Shown: in pieces, positions 1-8,171 of the stretch
How the letters are laid out: the number at the start of each line of letters is the position of its first letter
Numbering within the stretch: position 1 is the first letter of the stretch
Source: Amycolatopsis eburnea
GTDB lineage: Bacteria > Actinomycetota > Actinomycetes > Mycobacteriales > Pseudonocardiaceae
DNA length: 64,000 nucleotides
Reading direction: 5' to 3'
Assembly (NCBI RefSeq): GCF_003937945.1
Contig: NZ_RSEC01000058.1
Span: forward strand, 868,001 to 932,000
The notes under the pieces: generated by a model
Databases searched by the model: none
The model's input: only the letters and a program-made list of their open reading frames with translations
What the model was told of the DNA's origin: nothing
Translations under genes and position numbers: made by a program

Positions 1-1123
1 CGAACGGGGAGATGTAGTCGGTCAGGGGTTCGTCGGCCAGCCGCGTCTGGACCGCCTCGAACTGGCGCTCGAGGTCCTGCTGGTAGCAGACGAAGATCAG
101 GCCCATGTCGAGGTTGCCGTTGCTGTCGACACCGCGGTCGTAGTTCACCGCGCGGCGCAGGATCCGGCTCGGGTCGGTCTCCGGGGTGCGCGGGTTGGCC
201 TTGCGGATGTGGCTGGTCAGCGGGATCACCGTGCCGATCGGGTCGTCGGCGTAGCGGGGGACGTCGGTCTCCTCGGTCCCGTCGAGCGGAGCGCCGGTGT
301 CGCGGCGGCGGCCGAACATGTTCTCCTGCTCGGCCAGCGAAACCCGGTCCCAGAACTCCACCAGCATCCGGATCAGCCGGACCACCTGGTAACTGCCGCC
401 CGCGGTCCACGCGGGTTCGCCGGCGCCGGTCGTCCACACCAGACGGTCCACTTCGGACCCGGTCGGGTTGGCCGTGCCGTCCTTGAACCCCATCAGGTTC
501 CGCGGGGTGCCCGCCGGGCGCGGCGGGGAGCTGAAGCCGGTCAGCTTCCAGCGCGGCTGCATGCCGCCGCGGGTCGCGCGGGCGATGTCGCGCAGGGCGT
601 GCAGCACGGTGTCGGTGCTGTTCGCCGACAGGGTCAGGCTGAGGTCGCCGTGGCACTGCGCGGGGTCGAGCGCGTCGTTCGGGAACGTCGGCATCGGCTT
701 GAGCTTGGACGGTTTGAGCTTCGCCAGGCCGTACCGGTCGTCGAAGAGCGACGCGCCGGCCCCGAGGATGACGCCGAGGTCGCCGCCGGGCACCACCGGC
801 CCGAGCACCCCGGAGTCGGCGGGCGGCGCGCTGATGCCCAGCGCCGCGGGAGCGCCGCCGGCGGTGAGGAAGCGGGCCCGATCGGTGATCGCGCGGAAGA
901 GCTCGGTCAGCTCGGCCTTGGACTCCGCGACGACGTCGAAGGAGGCGACGATCGTCTGCGTCGGCGGGTTCCGCAGGATCGCGGCCTGGTTCTTGCCGTG
1001 GAAGGGAACGGGCGCCGCGCTGTCGATGACGGAGGAGGCACCGAGCCCGGCCCCGGCGGCGACGGTCAGGCCGGCGCCCATCGCGGCGCGGCGCAGGAAC
1101 GAACGACGAGGCAGGCCGGTCAC
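1..1123 (-). CDS. efeB: EfeB, TAT-exported DyP-type heme peroxidase / deferrochelatase (partial)
   Basis: Periplasmic/extracytoplasmic heme peroxidase of the EfeUOB iron-uptake system. The GTG start at 1123-1121 gives an N-terminus with a twin-arginine signal (RRSFLRRAAMGAG) followed by a hydrophobic stretch. The distal-heme GXXDG motif is present in NLMGFKDGTANP, and the proximal heme histidine lies in TSHIRKANPR. The C-terminal part GLIFVCYQQDLERQF is typical of EfeB. About 374 residues are visible; the reading frame runs off the left edge, with perhaps the last 20-30 residues missing. It overlaps efeO by 4 bp (GTGA), so the two are translationally coupled. Identity is firm; the substrate (ferrous oxidation or heme deferration) is known only from the family. 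Confidence 0.93.
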   Translation of the reverse strand, partial: MTGLPRRSFLRRAAMGAGLTVAAGAGLGASSVIDSAAPVPFHGKNQAAILRNPPTQTIVASFDVVAESKAELTELFRAITDRARFLTAGGAPAALGISAPPADSGVLGPVVPGGDLGVILGAGASLFDDRYGLAKLKPSKLKPMPTFPNDALDPAQCHGDLSLTLSANSTDTVLHALRDIARATRGGMQPRWKLTGFSSPPRPAGTPRNLMGFKDGTANPTGSEVDRLVWTTGAGEPAWTAGGSYQVVRLIRMLVEFWDRVSLAEQENMFGRRRDTGAPLDGTEETDVPRYADDPIGTVIPLTSHIRKANPRTPETDPSRILRRAVNYDRGVDSNGNLDMGLIFVCYQQDLERQFEAVQTRLADEPLTDYISPF

Positions 1124-2322
1124 GAAACCCTCCTCGGCTCGGCGATGGCGGCGATCGGGGCCAGCAGCTCGGTCAGCTCGCCGACGTCGGCGTTGAGCTT
1201 TTGCCGCTGCGGCTGGGAAAGCTGCGCCAGCGGAGTCCAGCTGCCGTCCGGTCGGTGTGCGGCGTCCAAAGCGGACTGCGTGCGCGTCAGCCAGCTGTCC
1301 ACCTTGGACAGGTCGGGGTAGCGCGGGGCCAGCAGCGGGCGGAGGACGTCGAGCACCGCGCGCGTGCCGTCGAGGTTCGCGCGGGCCGTGGCGAGGGTGG
1401 TGCCGCTGCCGTAGTCGGTGCGGCCGGTGAGTTCGAACTGCAGCGTGTTCTCCATGATCTCGTGCGCGCGCAGCCCGAGGTCGTTGCCGTCGACCTGGCT
1501 CTCGCCGAAGGACGACTGCAGCGCGCGGGCGTCGGTGTCCAGCCGGTCGGCGACGGCGGCGAGCGCGCCGAGGTCCTCGCCGTGCCACAGGCCCTGCTCC
1601 AGGCGGTGGAAGCCGGTGAACCCGGGATCGGCCGGGCCGGCGGGCAGGCCGTCGGCGGTGCCGTTGAGGGCGCCGTCGGAGTCGCCGAACGCGTCGTAGG
1701 CGGCGCCGAGGCGTTCGTAGGTCAGGTGCGCGGTCAGCCAGGCGGCCCGGCTCGCCGCGCGGTCCCCGCCGTGCACGGCGGCCTTCAGCGCGCCGGTGTC
1801 CGCGACCAGTTCGCCGAGCCCGGTCGTGACGTGCTGCTGGTAGGCCTTGAGCGGGCCGAGCAGGTCGTTGTGCGTCACCGGCGCGACGCCCGGCCCGGTC
1901 CGGTCGGCCCCACCGCTGATCCGCACGGCGGGCCCGACGATCGCGCCCGCGTCCTCGGGCAGGCAGCGGAACGCGTAGCTGCCGTTGCCCAGGTTGACCT
2001 GGAGCGGGCGGGTGGTGTCCGGGCCGAGGCCCTCGACCTCGCCGTAGATCACGCCGGTCGCCGGGTCGATCAGGTCGACCTCGGCGGTCACCGAGCCGGT
2101 GTTGTGCAGCCGGAACGTCTGCGGGCCGGGCTTCGGCTCGGACCAGCCGGTGCCGCACGCCGAGCGCGAAACCGCGATCTCCGGATCGCCGGCGGCGGCC
2201 CGGTCGGGCCAGAACACCACGGCAGCGCCCGCCACGACGACGAGCACGACCGCCGCCGCGATCCAGCGAGCACGTACTGACCCCGGCACGCGCACTCTCC
2301 CGTCACTCGATCGGACCATCAC
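1120..2322 (-). CDS. efeO: EfeO-like iron transport lipoprotein/membrane-anchored protein (cupredoxin + M75 imelysin domains)
   Basis: Iron-binding partner of EfeB. It has an N-terminal membrane anchor (about residues 20-37), a cupredoxin-like domain (about 45-138) and an M75/imelysin-like all-helical domain (about 150-400). The HXXE metal-binding motif is HRLE at 239-242 in GFHRLEQGLW, and AHEIMENTLQFELTG is another conserved M75 segment. GTG at 2322 and ATG at 2319 are adjacent possible starts. No EfeU permease gene lies upstream, since an ArsR gene is there; EfeU may be left of the window or elsewhere. An iron-box-like palindrome sits 11 bp upstream of the start. The anchor lacks a lipobox cysteine, so it is probably an N-terminal transmembrane anchor. 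Confidence 0.9.
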   Translation of the reverse strand: MMVRSSDGRVRVPGSVRARWIAAAVVLVVVAGAAVVFWPDRAAAGDPEIAVSRSACGTGWSEPKPGPQTFRLHNTGSVTAEVDLIDPATGVIYGEVEGLGPDTTRPLQVNLGNGSYAFRCLPEDAGAIVGPAVRISGGADRTGPGVAPVTHNDLLGPLKAYQQHVTTGLGELVADTGALKAAVHGGDRAASRAAWLTAHLTYERLGAAYDAFGDSDGALNGTADGLPAGPADPGFTGFHRLEQGLWHGEDLGALAAVADRLDTDARALQSSFGESQVDGNDLGLRAHEIMENTLQFELTGRTDYGSGTTLATARANLDGTRAVLDVLRPLLAPRYPDLSKVDSWLTRTQSALDAAHRPDGSWTPLAQLSQPQRQKLNADVGELTELLAPIAAIAEPRRVS

Positions 2323-2332
2323 CGGTCACGGA

Positions 2333-2346
2333 TTATGCGAGCCTAA
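2333..2346 (-). promoter_or_regulatory. Candidate DtxR/IdeR-type iron box upstream of efeO
   Basis: Read on the minus strand the site is TTAGGCTCGCATAA, an imperfect palindrome (TTAGGC / GCATAA). It matches 11 of 14 positions of the DtxR-type core TTAGGCTAACCTAA and lies just upstream of the efeO start. Iron-dependent repression of efeOB would be expected; this is inference from position and motif only. Confidence 0.45.
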
Positions 2347-2486
2347 CGCCCGCGAAACCGCATCGGATGGCGTCGATCGGCGGGAATTCACCCGGACTTC
2401 AGCCTGCCGCCCACGAAAGGGGAGGATTCAGACTTTTCCCTGTGCCAGATGTGTCGCGTTCAGGAGGATCGACCGATTGGCCGGGA

Positions 2487-3263
2487 TCACGGAAGGGGGA
2501 CACCGGTCTCCAGCAGCGTTTTCAGGCTCGACAGCAGGGCGGGCCAGCCCTGGCTGCACATCGCCAGCGTCGTGCTGTCGTCGTCGAAACCGTCGTGCAG
2601 CACGGTCAGCTTCACCATTTCCCCCTGCGGTTCGAGGGTGAACGTGACCTTGGTGCGGCTTTCGCCCTGCAGTTTTGCGAGCGTTTCGGCATCGATCTCG
2701 TTGCCGGCCGCCCATTCCGCGGTGAAGGTGTGCCAGGTGTAGGAAAGCCGGCGGTACGGATCTGATTCCAGGACGACCTGGTCCGGGTGTTCCGTTTTCG
2801 CGCCGCTTTCGTCCCAGATCATCGGCGAGCCCTTTTTCCAGTCGGTTTCGAAGGAAACGCCCCAGTACTGGCGGGTGAAGGCCGGGTCGGTAAGCGCTTG
2901 CCAGAGCTTTTCCGGCGTCGTGTTGATGTAGGTCGTGTAGGCGAATTCGTTCATCGGTGCGGACTCCAGTGCTCGTTTCAGGTCGGCCAGCGCGCCGGCC
3001 CGCCTGCGGTCGTAGCGGGTCATCCAGCGGTCGGCGATCGCGTTGATCGGCGCGGCGTCGAGGTGGTGCAGCTTTTCCCGGCCGCGCCGGGTGGTCGTCA
3101 CCAGCCCGGCCGCCTCGAGCACGGCCAGGTGCTTGCTCACCGACTGGCGGGCCATGTCCAGTCCCGCGCAGAGCTCGCGCAGGGTCTGGCCGTTGCGCTC
3201 GTTGAGCACGTCCAGCAGCCGTCGCCGGCTGGGGTCGGCCAGCGCTTTGAAGACCTCGTCCAT
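2487..3263 (-). CDS. ArsR-family HTH fused to SRPBCC/AHSA1 domain
   Basis: Two-domain protein of 258 residues. Residues 1-95 form an ArsR winged helix (MDEVFKALADPSRRRLL, recognition helix near ARQSVSKHLAVLEAAGLV). Residues about 105-258 form an AHSA1/SRPBCC hydrophobic-cavity domain (YINTTPEKLWQALTD, FETDWKKGSPM, VLESDPYRRLSYTWH). Such fusions are common in actinomycetes; the SRPBCC domain is presumed to bind a small hydrophobic ligand. No metal-binding cysteine motif of classical ArsR proteins is present. The gene stands alone, and its promoter holds two copies of an inverted repeat that is the likely autoregulatory operator. The target pathway is unknown. Confidence 0.85.
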   Translation of the reverse strand: MDEVFKALADPSRRRLLDVLNERNGQTLRELCAGLDMARQSVSKHLAVLEAAGLVTTTRRGREKLHHLDAAPINAIADRWMTRYDRRRAGALADLKRALESAPMNEFAYTTYINTTPEKLWQALTDPAFTRQYWGVSFETDWKKGSPMIWDESGAKTEHPDQVVLESDPYRRLSYTWHTFTAEWAAGNEIDAETLAKLQGESRTKVTFTLEPQGEMVKLTVLHDGFDDDSTTLAMCSQGWPALLSSLKTLLETGVPLP

Positions 3264-3293
3264 CGCGCCTTCCTCGGCTGTGCCCCTTCAAAC

Positions 3294-3342
3294 ATGCAGC
3301 CGTCTGGCTGCCTTTTGACGATAGGCAGCCACACGGCTGCCT
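3294..3342. promoter_or_regulatory. Paired inverted repeats, likely operator of the ArsR-SRPBCC gene
   Basis: Two related inverted repeats lie 31-79 bp upstream of the start at 3263. Copy 1 (3294-3313) has arms ATGCAGCC and GGCTGCCT around a 4-nt spacer (7 of 8 pairs). Copy 2 (3323-3342) has perfect arms AGGCAGCC and GGCTGCCT around ACAC. The centres are 29 bp apart, close to three helical turns, which fits two dimers bound on one DNA face. Confidence 0.6.
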
Positions 3343-3354
3343 GTCAACCGGGGA

Positions 3355-4242
3355 TCACCGGAAGCGGATCACCGTGATGCCGGCGAGGACGAAGAACACG
3401 AGGACGACCAGCGTGCCGGTCTGGCCGCCGGAGGAGCGGGTGACGACCTGGTCGACGGCCCCGGTCAGCCGCACCCCGCACTCGGCGACGACGGTGTGCC
3501 GCCCGGCCTCGATCCGGGTGAACTCGACGGGCGCGGTGAACGCGCCGGAGCCGTCGGTGACGGCCGAGCCGACCTCGGCGCCGTCGGAGGTGAGCGTCAC
3601 GACCCGGCCCGGCTGGCACCCCCGCCCGGACGCGGCGAGCGACTCGCCGGGCTGGATGCTCGGCCGGTCGAGCACCAGTTCCCCGGGCTTGGGCTCGGTG
3701 CTGGTGGTGGTGGGGGTGCCGGGCGTGGTGGGCGGCGTCGTTGTCGTCGGCGGGGTGGTCGTGGTGGACGGCGGGGTGGTGATCGTCGGGGGCGGGGTCG
3801 TGGTGGTGCCCGGCCGGGTCGGCCGCGTGGTGACGACCGGCGGGGTGGTCGTCGTGGGTGGGGGCGGGGTCGTGGTGGGCGTCGCGGTCACCGTGAACCG
3901 GCTGCTCGCGGTGAGCGGCAGCTTGGTCCGCGCGTTGGTGCAGGTGCCGGTGACGGGGTAGGTGCCCGGCTGGGCGCCCGCGGGCACGGTGGCCGCGACC
4001 GTTCCGCTCGTCTGGTCGAGGCTCGCGTTCGCCGTCCACATCGGCGTGCCGTTCCAGGAAAAGGTGATCGCCGTGGCGCACGGGTAGAAATTCCAGGAAA
4101 TGGTGAAAGAACTCCCGGCCTTGCCGCTCGACGGTTTCAAACCAACCGACGATGTGTATTGTGCGTTGGCGTTGCCCGCGAAGGTGAGCAAGAGCAACGT
4201 TCCGGCCACGGCGACCGAAAACAGCCGAACCACGAATCGCAT
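3355..4242 (-). CDS. Secreted, membrane-anchored protein with Thr/Pro-rich linker
   Basis: Not assigned to a known family. The ATG at 4242 has a GGGAGG ribosome-binding site and yields 295 residues. A signal peptide (MRFVVRLFSVAVAGTLLLL...NANA, about 1-27) is followed by an Ig-like beta domain (about 30-120, with two cysteines). A low-complexity Thr/Pro linker rich in TTTPP repeats covers about 125-185. A second beta domain (about 190-265, again with two cysteines) follows, then a C-terminal hydrophobic helix ending in RFR that would anchor it in the membrane. This is a surface-stalk architecture. It is divergent from the membrane-protein/kinase operon at 4316, and the shared upstream region suggests a common function. 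Confidence 0.75.
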   Translation of the reverse strand: MRFVVRLFSVAVAGTLLLLTFAGNANAQYTSSVGLKPSSGKAGSSFTISWNFYPCATAITFSWNGTPMWTANASLDQTSGTVAATVPAGAQPGTYPVTGTCTNARTKLPLTASSRFTVTATPTTTPPPPTTTTPPVVTTRPTRPGTTTTPPPTITTPPSTTTTPPTTTTPPTTPGTPTTTSTEPKPGELVLDRPSIQPGESLAASGRGCQPGRVVTLTSDGAEVGSAVTDGSGAFTAPVEFTRIEAGRHTVVAECGVRLTGAVDQVVTRSSGGQTGTLVVLVFFVLAGITVIRFR

Positions 4243-4315
4243 CGGACGTCCCTCCCCGGTGTGTGCTCGCTGTAGCATTCCGGACGAGTTGGATAACGCA
4301 AGTAGGGGATGCCCA

Positions 4316-5110
4316 ATGGGACGTGTCATCGCGGCGGGGGTTGCGTTGGGTTTGTGCGCGGTGGTGCTCGGCGCGCCGGCCGCGTCGGCCGAATCCGGCT
4401 CGCTCGGGGTGCAGGTGTCGATCGACCAGCGGCCGATCGAGGACGCCACCGTCCCGATCGACCCGGCGAGCCAGGTCGAGCTGAAGGTCGTGGCCACCAA
4501 CACCGGCACCGCGCCGGTGAAGGTCCGCAGCGTGCGGCTGTCGGGGGTCGCCCTCGCGCTGACGTTCTTCGCCTACGACACGACAGCGCCGTTCGAGGTG
4601 CCGGCCCGCGGCTCGGCGACCCGGACGTTCGTGCTCGACCTCGGTGACCTCAGCGGGCAGGCGACCGGGCTGCTGCCGTCGTCGGTGGAGCTGCTCGACG
4701 CGCAGCGCGCCACGCTCGGTGAAGCGACGACGGTCGCCGACGTCCGCGGCTCCGTCTGGTCGGTGTACGGCGTCTTCGGACTGGCGATGCTCGTGCTGAC
4801 GGTCCTCGCCTGGGCGGCCACGCTGCTCGCGCTGGCCCGGCACCGGCTGGCGCCCAACCGCTGGCGCCGCGGCCTGCGCTTCCTGCCCGCCGGGTTCGGC
4901 ACCGGGCTGGTCGCGGTGATCAGCCTGTCGGTGCTGCGGCTCGTCCCGCCGGAGCCGGCGATCGAGCTCCCGGTGGTGCTGGGCGCCGCGGCGATCGCGT
5001 TCCTGCTCGGCTACCTCACCCCGCATCCGGCACCGCCGGCGGTCACGCCCGCCGAAGACGGCGTCACGACCCGGCTGCCGCTGCCGTCGACGCAGGAATT
5101 CACCCGATGA
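4316..5110 (+). CDS. Exported membrane protein, co-operonic with Ser/Thr kinase
   Basis: Unrecognised protein of 264 residues. It has a signal peptide (MGRVIAAGVALGLCAVVLGAPAASA), an extracytoplasmic beta-rich domain (about 26-150, VELKVVATNTGTAPVKVRSVRL), and three hydrophobic helices (about 158-180, 198-216, 222-240). This resembles proteins with an exported DUF-type domain followed by a membrane module. The ATG at 4316 follows a GGGG-rich ribosome-binding site, and its stop overlaps the start of the kinase gene by 4 bp (ATGA). Co-translation suggests it partners with or is a substrate of the kinase; this is inference from context. Confidence 0.75.
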   Translation: MGRVIAAGVALGLCAVVLGAPAASAESGSLGVQVSIDQRPIEDATVPIDPASQVELKVVATNTGTAPVKVRSVRLSGVALALTFFAYDTTAPFEVPARGSATRTFVLDLGDLSGQATGLLPSSVELLDAQRATLGEATTVADVRGSVWSVYGVFGLAMLVLTVLAWAATLLALARHRLAPNRWRRGLRFLPAGFGTGLVAVISLSVLRLVPPEPAIELPVVLGAAAIAFLLGYLTPHPAPPAVTPAEDGVTTRLPLPSTQEFTR

Positions 5111-6867
5111 GCGCACCGGCCGAGCTGATCGCCGCCCTGCCGCAGTACGACATCGGGGCGGAAATCGGCGAAGGCGGCATGGGCGTGGTGTTCGCCGGCG
5201 TGCACCGGACGCTCGGCCGCAGCGTCGCGATCAAGCAGCTGCCCTGGGACGTCCTCAACCACGCGACGAGCAGCGAGCTCTTCGACCGCGAGGCGCGGGT
5301 GCTGGCGAGCCTGGACCACCCGCACATCGTTCCGGTGTACGACTACGTCCGCACGGGCCGCGAGCACCTGCTGGTGATGGAACGCCTCGACGGCGGCACG
5401 GTCCACAGCCGCTTCCACGGCGACGGCGTCAGCGGCGAGCAGGCGTGCGCGATCGGCCTGGCGATGCTGGCCGGCCTGCACGCGGCGCACCTGGCGGGGG
5501 TGCTGCACCTCGACGTCAAGCCGCGGAACCTGCTGTTCAGCACGCAGGGCGTGGTGAAGGTGGCCGACTTCGGCATCGCCCGCGTGATCAGCGAAGGCGC
5601 CACCCTGGTGACCCACGGCGGCGAGATCCTCGGCACCCCGGCGTACATCGCACCCGAGCAGGCGATGGGCAACGCGCTGAGCCCGGCGGCGGACGTCTAC
5701 GCGGCGGGCACGGTGCTGTACGAGCTGCTGTCGGGCCGCCTGCCGTTCGACAACACCCGCGGCGCGATCAGCATGATGCGCCAGCACATGTTCACCGACC
5801 CGATGCCGATCGCGGGCGTCCCGATGCCGATCGCGGGCGTGGTGATGCGAAGCCTGGCGCGTGAACTGGACTCGCGTTATCGCGAGGCGGAGTCGTTCGC
5901 GGCCGACCTGGCCGCGGCGGCGACGGCGGTGTACGGACCCGGGTGGCTGGAGCGGTCCGGGGTGCCGGTGCTGCACCTGCCGCCGAGGGTGATCGCGGGG
6001 TTGAACGCACCGACGGCCCCGGCCGCGCAGGTGGCCGGGCCCGGGTCGGCGGCCCTCGATCCCGCTCGTACCCGCCCGGTCCAGCGGCCCGGCGCCCCGA
6101 ACCCCACCTTGGCCGCGCCACATCCCCACCTGGACCCGAACCCCGCCCAACAGCCGGGGAGTTCGGCCGCGCCCGTGATCTGGCTGCGCGTCGGCGCGGC
6201 GCTCGCGGGCCTCGCGCTGATCGTCCTCGCGCTGCTCAACCCCGAACGGCTGCCGCACTCGGCGTCGCCGACGCTGAACCTCGGCGGGACGGCCGTCTCG
6301 GCGCCGGTCGAGGTGGACCTCAGCAAGCCGCTCATCTTCAGCGGTTCCGGGAACCCCGGGCCGGTCGCGATCGACCTGTCCGCGGCCGGGATCCCGCTCG
6401 GCTCGGCGGAAACCACCGCGAAACCCGAGGGCAACGGCTTCACCGCGGAGCTCACCCTGCCGGGGATCGCGCGGTGGATCGTCGGCGGCGCGGTCACGGC
6501 GACCGTCCGGACCGGCCCGATCACCCAGACGTTCACGCTCCTCACCAGCCAGCACCCGCTGGCCAGCGCGATGGGCGCGGGCAGCCTCATCTTGGCGTTG
6601 TTCGCGCTCGCCTACCTCGAATCCGGGCTGCGCACCATCCGCAACGGCCACCGCTGGCGCGGCGCGCCGGTCGGCGGCCCGGTGCTGGGCATCCTGTTCG
6701 GCGCGGCGGTCTGGCTGTGCGTGTCGGTGCTGCGCCTGCACGAGCCGTCGCCCGGGTTCGGCGCCGGGTGCGCGGTGGCGGGGGCGCTCGCGGCCGGGCT
6801 GGTCGTCGCGGCGGCGCGGCGCCGGGCGTCCACAATGAGACTTATTCGGCCGTCGGCCGCCACATGA
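5107..6867 (+). CDS. Transmembrane PknB-type Ser/Thr protein kinase
   Basis: Signalling kinase of 586 residues. The cytoplasmic catalytic domain (about 12-275) has the Gly-rich loop GEGGMGVVF (21-29), catalytic Lys43 (AIKQLP), HLDVKPRN (134-141), DFG (154-156) and APE (182-184). The usual HRD arginine is leucine here, a non-RD type loop. A Pro/Ala-rich linker (about 290-355) leads to a transmembrane helix (358-377), an extracytoplasmic beta domain (about 380-485) and three further helices (486-571), so this is a multi-pass sensor rather than a PASTA kinase. A seven-residue segment, PMPIAGV, is tandemly duplicated at about 232-245 in the C-lobe. It is translationally coupled to the upstream exported membrane protein. 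Confidence 0.92.
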   Translation: MSAPAELIAALPQYDIGAEIGEGGMGVVFAGVHRTLGRSVAIKQLPWDVLNHATSSELFDREARVLASLDHPHIVPVYDYVRTGREHLLVMERLDGGTVHSRFHGDGVSGEQACAIGLAMLAGLHAAHLAGVLHLDVKPRNLLFSTQGVVKVADFGIARVISEGATLVTHGGEILGTPAYIAPEQAMGNALSPAADVYAAGTVLYELLSGRLPFDNTRGAISMMRQHMFTDPMPIAGVPMPIAGVVMRSLARELDSRYREAESFAADLAAAATAVYGPGWLERSGVPVLHLPPRVIAGLNAPTAPAAQVAGPGSAALDPARTRPVQRPGAPNPTLAAPHPHLDPNPAQQPGSSAAPVIWLRVGAALAGLALIVLALLNPERLPHSASPTLNLGGTAVSAPVEVDLSKPLIFSGSGNPGPVAIDLSAAGIPLGSAETTAKPEGNGFTAELTLPGIARWIVGGAVTATVRTGPITQTFTLLTSQHPLASAMGAGSLILALFALAYLESGLRTIRNGHRWRGAPVGGPVLGILFGAAVWLCVSVLRLHEPSPGFGAGCAVAGALAAGLVVAAARRRASTMRLIRPSAAT

Positions 6868-6926
6868 CTTTCGCGGTGACCAGCGGTATCCGGTGGGGGC
6901 GTGGCGGCCTAACCAGAATAAGCCTC
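6837..6926. terminator. Nested inverted repeat between convergent genes
   Basis: Outer arms GAGACTTATTC (6837-6847) and GAATAAGCCTC (6916-6926) pair at 10 of 11 positions. Inner arms GGCCGCCAC (6855-6863) and GTGGCGGCC (6901-6909) pair perfectly. The structure spans the end of the kinase gene and the gap before the convergent gene at 6932, so it probably ends transcription from both sides. Confidence 0.5.
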
Positions 6927-6931
6927 AATGG

Positions 6932-7354
6932 TCAGTCGACCATCCGGACGGTGACGTGCGGGCTGTAGCTCTTGCGCCGGCTCCACCCGGATTCGGCGCA
7001 GAGGCTCAGCTGGATGGCGCGGTCGGCGGGCGCCCAGTAACCCGTCCGGACGAAGTAGCCCTCCATCGTGTTGAGTGCGGCCAGGCGTTTGCGGGCCGAG
7101 CACATCTCCCAGCCCCACTGCCGCCCCGTCTTCTCGACGCCGTTGCGCCGCACGGACAGGCACGGGTTGCCGACCGCGCGGATGTCGGCGTCACCCTCCG
7201 TGACGTAGACGACGCCGTCGATCTTGTAGAACCGGTTGTTGTCGAGCAGCGACACCTGCCCGCTGAGGGTGACCGCGACCTTGCTTCCTTCGTCGCCCGT
7301 GAGTGTCCAATCGAGACAGAATTCCTGGACCGGGAGTTCCAGCGACTGGGTCAT
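6932..7354 (-). CDS. Hypothetical protein, DUF-type beta-rich
   Basis: Small protein of 140 residues with no signal peptide and no recognised domain. The ATG at 7354 has a GGGGACC ribosome-binding site; longer in-frame upstream sequence looks non-coding. The sequence (MTQSLELPVQEFCLDWTLTG, ...VALSGQVSLLDNNRFYKIDGVVYVTEG) suggests alternating strands, and three cysteines are visible. It is convergent with the kinase operon. No function can be assigned. Confidence 0.6.
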   Translation of the reverse strand: MTQSLELPVQEFCLDWTLTGDEGSKVAVTLSGQVSLLDNNRFYKIDGVVYVTEGDADIRAVGNPCLSVRRNGVEKTGRQWGWEMCSARKRLAALNTMEGYFVRTGYWAPADRAIQLSLCAESGWSRRKSYSPHVTVRMVD

Positions 7355-7610
7355 GACGAGGTCCCCTGTTCTAGCGGTGTCCCCTTCAGAAGATAAGCGT
7401 TTTCCGGGCACAAGGAAGGGGCGCGCGGCAACTTCACCCGAAGTGGCCGTCGTCGGATGCGTTGTCCTGCATGGGTTTCCGGCCTCACGGCACGGCGCGT
7501 GATGACCGCGCGTCCGGCCGGGTGGCACACACCCCGCGAAAGATGTTCCCATTACTGTCCGTGAGTCGATAGTAAAGGAACCATTACCTTCGGCCGGGCG
7601 TTGAGGGTGC

Positions 7611-8171
7611 ATGAGCGAGCCCACTGTCATCGAACTCGGGCCACGCGACATGCTGGTCGTGGCGGGCCTCCCGGGCGCGGGCAAGACGACGATGCTCCGC
7701 CACGCGGCGACGGGCCTGCCGGTGCTGGACTCCGACCAGGTCCGCGAGCGGCTCGGGGCGGTGGCCCCCGCGGTGCCGTACCGCTGCTACCGGCCGGTGG
7801 TGCACGCCTGGCACCGCGCGCGGATCGTCGGCCGCGCGCTCGGGGCGGCGGGCCCGATCGTGGTGCACGAACCGTCGACGAGGGCTTCGACCCGCGCGCT
7901 GCTGGCCCTGGTCGGCGCGGTGAGCGGCCGTCCGGTCCGGCTGCTGTTCCTCGACGTCCCGGCGGAGCAGGCGCTGGAAGGGCAACGCCGCCGCGGCCGG
8001 GTCGTGCGGCCGCGGTCGTTCGCGCGCCACGTGCGGCGGGTGGGGAAGTGGCGCGAGGAGCTGCTCGCGGAGCGGGTTCCGGCGGGGTGGCGCAGCGTCC
8101 AGGTGATCGACCGCTCGCGCGCGGGGCGGACCCGGCTGGTGGCCAAGGTGCTCGCGGAGCTTCGTTCTTGA
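7611..8171 (+). CDS. P-loop NTPase, zeta-toxin/kinase-like
   Basis: P-loop protein of 186 residues. The Walker A motif GLPGAGKTT lies at about residues 20-28 (VVAGLPGAGKTTMLRHAATG). A substrate-side DSDQVRERLG follows at about 40-49, and an Arg-rich segment with GRVVRPRSFARHVRRVGKWREEL acts as a possible lid. The fold resembles AAA_33/zeta-type small-molecule kinases; the substrate is unknown. It has no adjacent antitoxin, so a toxin role is not supported. The last ~13 codons belong to a DNA segment that is repeated 205 bp downstream (8336 onward), giving a non-coding copy of the gene's 3' end. Confidence 0.75.
   Translation: MSEPTVIELGPRDMLVVAGLPGAGKTTMLRHAATGLPVLDSDQVRERLGAVAPAVPYRCYRPVVHAWHRARIVGRALGAAGPIVVHEPSTRASTRALLALVGAVSGRPVRLLFLDVPAEQALEGQRRRGRVVRPRSFARHVRRVGKWREELLAERVPAGWRSVQVIDRSRAGRTRLVAKVLAELRS

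Noticed and set aside
3344..5116. Long minus-strand frame covering both divergent secreted-protein genes
   Set aside because: His/Arg/Asp-rich composition and the absence of any domain mark it as a shadow of the Thr/Pro-linker gene and its neighbour.
7611..8171. Zeta-toxin of a toxin-antitoxin module
   Set aside because: The Walker A motif fits, but no small antitoxin gene precedes or overlaps it.
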